Source: Bacteroidales bacterium
GTDB taxonomy: Bacteria > Bacteroidota > Bacteroidia > Bacteroidales > UBA932
Length of the DNA: 64,000 nucleotides
Reading direction: 5' to 3'
Assembly (NCBI GenBank): GCA_023227835.1
Contig: JALOCI010000013.1
Location: 1-64,000, forward strand
How positions within the stretch are numbered: position 1 is the first letter of the stretch; the number at the start of each line of letters is the position of its first letter. A program made the translations under genes and the position numbers. The notes beneath the pieces are model-generated. The model saw only the letters and a list, made by a program, of their open reading frames with translations. It was not told the DNA's origin and searched no databases. This document shows positions 62,051-64,000 of the stretch, one piece after another.

Positions 62051-64000
62051 TTAGAATTTTATATTGAGGTTGATATAAGGAATCTGAGTTCCAAAAATAG
62101 ATAACTGGTAACCTTTGATTTTCTGCCCAGAAGTATTATAGTATACAGAATAGACATTTTGCCGCCCTAAAAGATTGTAAACCCCTAAAGTTATAGTGCT
62201 ATGCAGCAATAATCTCAAATTATGACTAGGCTCGATATTAAATGCCAGGTCAACACGGAAATAGTCCGGAATCCTATATGCATTTCTATCTGAATAGAAT
62301 AGTCTGTAACCTCCTGCATAATAATATTTACTAACAGGCACCGTAACCGGCCTTCCCGTAGAATAATCAATATTCATTGACATACTGTATCGTTGTGTGA
62401 ATTTAAAATTACCTATAAATTTAACATCGTGCGGTTTATCATAAGCAGCAGGATACCACACTCCACCATTCACAGCCTCATCAGTAGCCGTGTTGTTATC
62501 CCTAAGCTCGGTCTTTGAATATGTATAGGATATCCATCCATTTAATTTTCCCATAGGTTTTTTAATCATTAACTCCAATCCGTACGCCCGACCTTGAGTT
62601 TCAATTATATCTCTTTCGATATTCTTATTCATTGTAAGGATAGCACCACTCTTGTAATCAAGATAATTAGACATCTCTTTGTAATATCCCTCCAAAGAAA
62701 CCTCCAGCCTTTTATTAAAAATATTACCATATAGACCGAATGCTGATTGCCATCCCTTCTGAGGTTTTATATTTGCATCGCTAAGTTTCCATATATCAGT
62801 CGGTGAGATGGCTGTTGAGTTCGATAACATATGTATCCCTTGGAACATACTGTTGTATCCTGCCTTAAATGAAAAGTTTTCATTGAACATATATCTGGCA
62901 GATAGTCTGAACTCAGGTCCGTGATACGATCTTTCCACTGCTCCTCTATTTACTGAAACTGTGTCCAATATTGTACTCTCACTTCTTGGAACACCTGGTG
63001 CATATCGATAATATGAGTCTGGCCCCAAAGCTCCGTAAAATGTATAACGCACTCCAAGGTCAAGTGAAAGTTTATCAGTAATATTCCAGTTGTCACTCAC
63101 AAATAACGAAGATTCTGTTGCTCTTTCTGTATCCACCCGATTATATGATACAATTGAAGAATCTCCGTATGGTCTCATTCTACCGGGATTTACATGATAA
63201 TAAATAGAATTCAGCCCATACTGAATTGTGTGTTTCTCAGACAGAAGCCAGTTGAAATTAGCCCTGACATACACCTGTCTTATCCCAAAGTCCATTTTGT
63301 AATCATTTGCAGAATTAGCCTTATCAAATGTACTGTAATTATATTGATCGTATCCTGAAGAGATTGTAAGATTGTGGTTTTCACTCATTACACCTCTCCA
63401 TTTAACTGACGCATTTATGTTTTGATACCTAAAACATGTATCAATGCTGAAATTAAATCCGTCATGAGAGTAATAACCATATAAATAGAGTGTGTTTTTA
63501 GAATCAATCTTGTGACTTATTCCTCCACTTATGTCGTAGAATGAAGCTGTTCCGTTTTTATATCCACTCTCTTCCGGCAGCAAGCCAAGTATCCAGTCTG
63601 AATAAGTGCTTCTGGCGCCAAGAATGAAAGTTGTGCGGTCTTTAACAATAGGCCCCTCAAGATGCAGTTTACTTGTTAAAAGTCCAATTCCTGCTGATCC
63701 GGTAATTTTTTTATTATTTCCTTCTCTATTATTTATCTCCAGCACCGATGATATTCTTCCGCCATATCTGGCTGGAATAGTGCTTTTGTACAGCTCTATA
63801 TCCTTAACGATATCGGAATTGAATGCTGAAAACAATCCGAATAGGTGTGTCGGATTATATATAGTGCCTTCATTAAACAATATAAGATTCTGGTCTGTCG
63901 CTCCTCCTCTGACATTAAAACCGCCGGAAGCCTCTCCGACAGATTTTACACCTGGTAAAGTAAGAACTATTTTCATTACATCAGACTCACCAAAAACAGC
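62051..64000 (-). CDS. TonB-dependent receptor, partial (N-terminus outside the window)
   Basis: The gene is cut by the right edge; reading is open to 64000, eight codons beyond the first internal ATG at 63976. About 649 residues are present: plug domain (GGFNVRGGATDQNLILFNEG, then YGGRISSVLEI) and a 22-strand barrel ending IPYINLNIKF with a terminal Phe. It is the DUF4249-partnered class of receptor, and the missing part should carry the CarboxypepD_reg-like domain. It would import a large substrate using TonB-ExbBD energy. No substrate can be named. Confidence 0.9.
   Translation of the reverse strand, partial: AVFGESDVMKIVLTLPGVKSVGEASGGFNVRGGATDQNLILFNEGTIYNPTHLFGLFSAFNSDIVKDIELYKSTIPARYGGRISSVLEINNREGNNKKITGSAGIGLLTSKLHLEGPIVKDRTTFILGARSTYSDWILGLLPEESGYKNGTASFYDISGGISHKIDSKNTLYLYGYYSHDGFNFSIDTCFRYQNINASVKWRGVMSENHNLTISSGYDQYNYSTFDKANSANDYKMDFGIRQVYVRANFNWLLSEKHTIQYGLNSIYYHVNPGRMRPYGDSSIVSYNRVDTERATESSLFVSDNWNITDKLSLDLGVRYTFYGALGPDSYYRYAPGVPRSESTILDTVSVNRGAVERSYHGPEFRLSARYMFNENFSFKAGYNSMFQGIHMLSNSTAISPTDIWKLSDANIKPQKGWQSAFGLYGNIFNKRLEVSLEGYYKEMSNYLDYKSGAILTMNKNIERDIIETQGRAYGLELMIKKPMGKLNGWISYTYSKTELRDNNTATDEAVNGGVWYPAAYDKPHDVKFIGNFKFTQRYSMSMNIDYSTGRPVTVPVSKYYYAGGYRLFYSDRNAYRIPDYFRVDLAFNIEPSHNLRLLLHSTITLGVYNLLGRQNVYSVYYNTSGQKIKGYQLSIFGTQIPYINLNIKF

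Noticed and set aside
1..64000. tRNA, rRNA, CRISPR array, prophage, integrative element or defence island
   Set aside because: None found on reading: no repeat-spacer pattern, no cloverleaf with CCA end, no integrase or phage genes; nearly every base is in a housekeeping or envelope gene.

Overview
The window looks like a chromosomal segment of a Bacteroidota genome, most likely order Bacteroidales. Evidence: a Bacteroidetes-type division and cell wall (dcw) cluster without murF, murB or ddl; genes for DUF4249 lipoprotein, DUF3127, DUF4834 and pRiA4b-ORF3 proteins; an exbB-membrane protein-exbD-exbD operon; a TonB-dependent receptor; a short 3-phosphoglycerate dehydrogenase of the lysine type; and promoters matching the Bacteroidetes pattern (TTTG, 19-21 bases, TAnnTTTG). 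Gene density is very high. I see no tRNA, rRNA, CRISPR array, insertion sequence or prophage, and no gene-free stretch above 300 bases.

Layout. 1-1.7 kb (minus): the 5' part of ettA and an M23 peptidase lipoprotein. 1.8-16.8 kb (plus): the dcw cluster mraZ-rsmH-ftsL-ftsI-murE-mraY-murD-ftsW-murG-murC-ftsQ-ftsA-ftsZ, an almost gapless operon for peptidoglycan precursor synthesis and septation. 16.8-19.0 kb (minus): galE and a WbpE-like sugar aminotransferase. 19.1-24.3 kb (plus): rpiB-truB-queA, then dprA-tatD-ansA. 24.4-26.7 kb: an Exb/Tol-type energy-transducing operon. 26.8-32.3 kb: alkaline phosphatase, a GHL10 protein, asnS, udk and a TonB-like protein. 32.3-40.3 kb (minus): a six-gene envelope/lipid operon (large unknown protein, DUF4834, MsbA-like exporter, acyl-CoA ligase, dCMP deaminase, CtpA protease). 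40.4-44.1 kb: glnA and convergent recQ. 44.2-48.7 kb (plus): kdsD, an agmatinase-like gene, nhaA, an FKBP isomerase and a DUF3127 protein. 48.7-51.1 kb (minus): a LuxC-type acyl-CoA reductase, a pRiA4b-ORF3 protein and miaA. 51.1-56.5 kb (plus): a YigZ-family gene, pyrB-pyrI, and serC-serA-DUF1015. 56.5-57.6 kb: a Pr6Pr membrane protein and an RRM RNA-binding protein. 57.7-64 kb (minus): a TonB receptor, DUF4249 lipoprotein, MG2/plug-like protein, porin and GNAT operon, cut by the right edge.

Most of the window is conserved housekeeping. The points most worth following are: several promoters whose -7 box lies only 4-7 bases before the start codon, implying leaderless or nearly leaderless mRNAs; a DUF3127 OB-fold protein ending in an SSB-like acidic tip; a secreted protein joining an MG2-like region to a TonB-plug-like segment without a barrel; a 738-residue envelope protein of unknown function leading a lipid-export operon; an orphan LuxC-type reductase; and a long structured leader before the RRM gene. 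I found no clear wholly new system.
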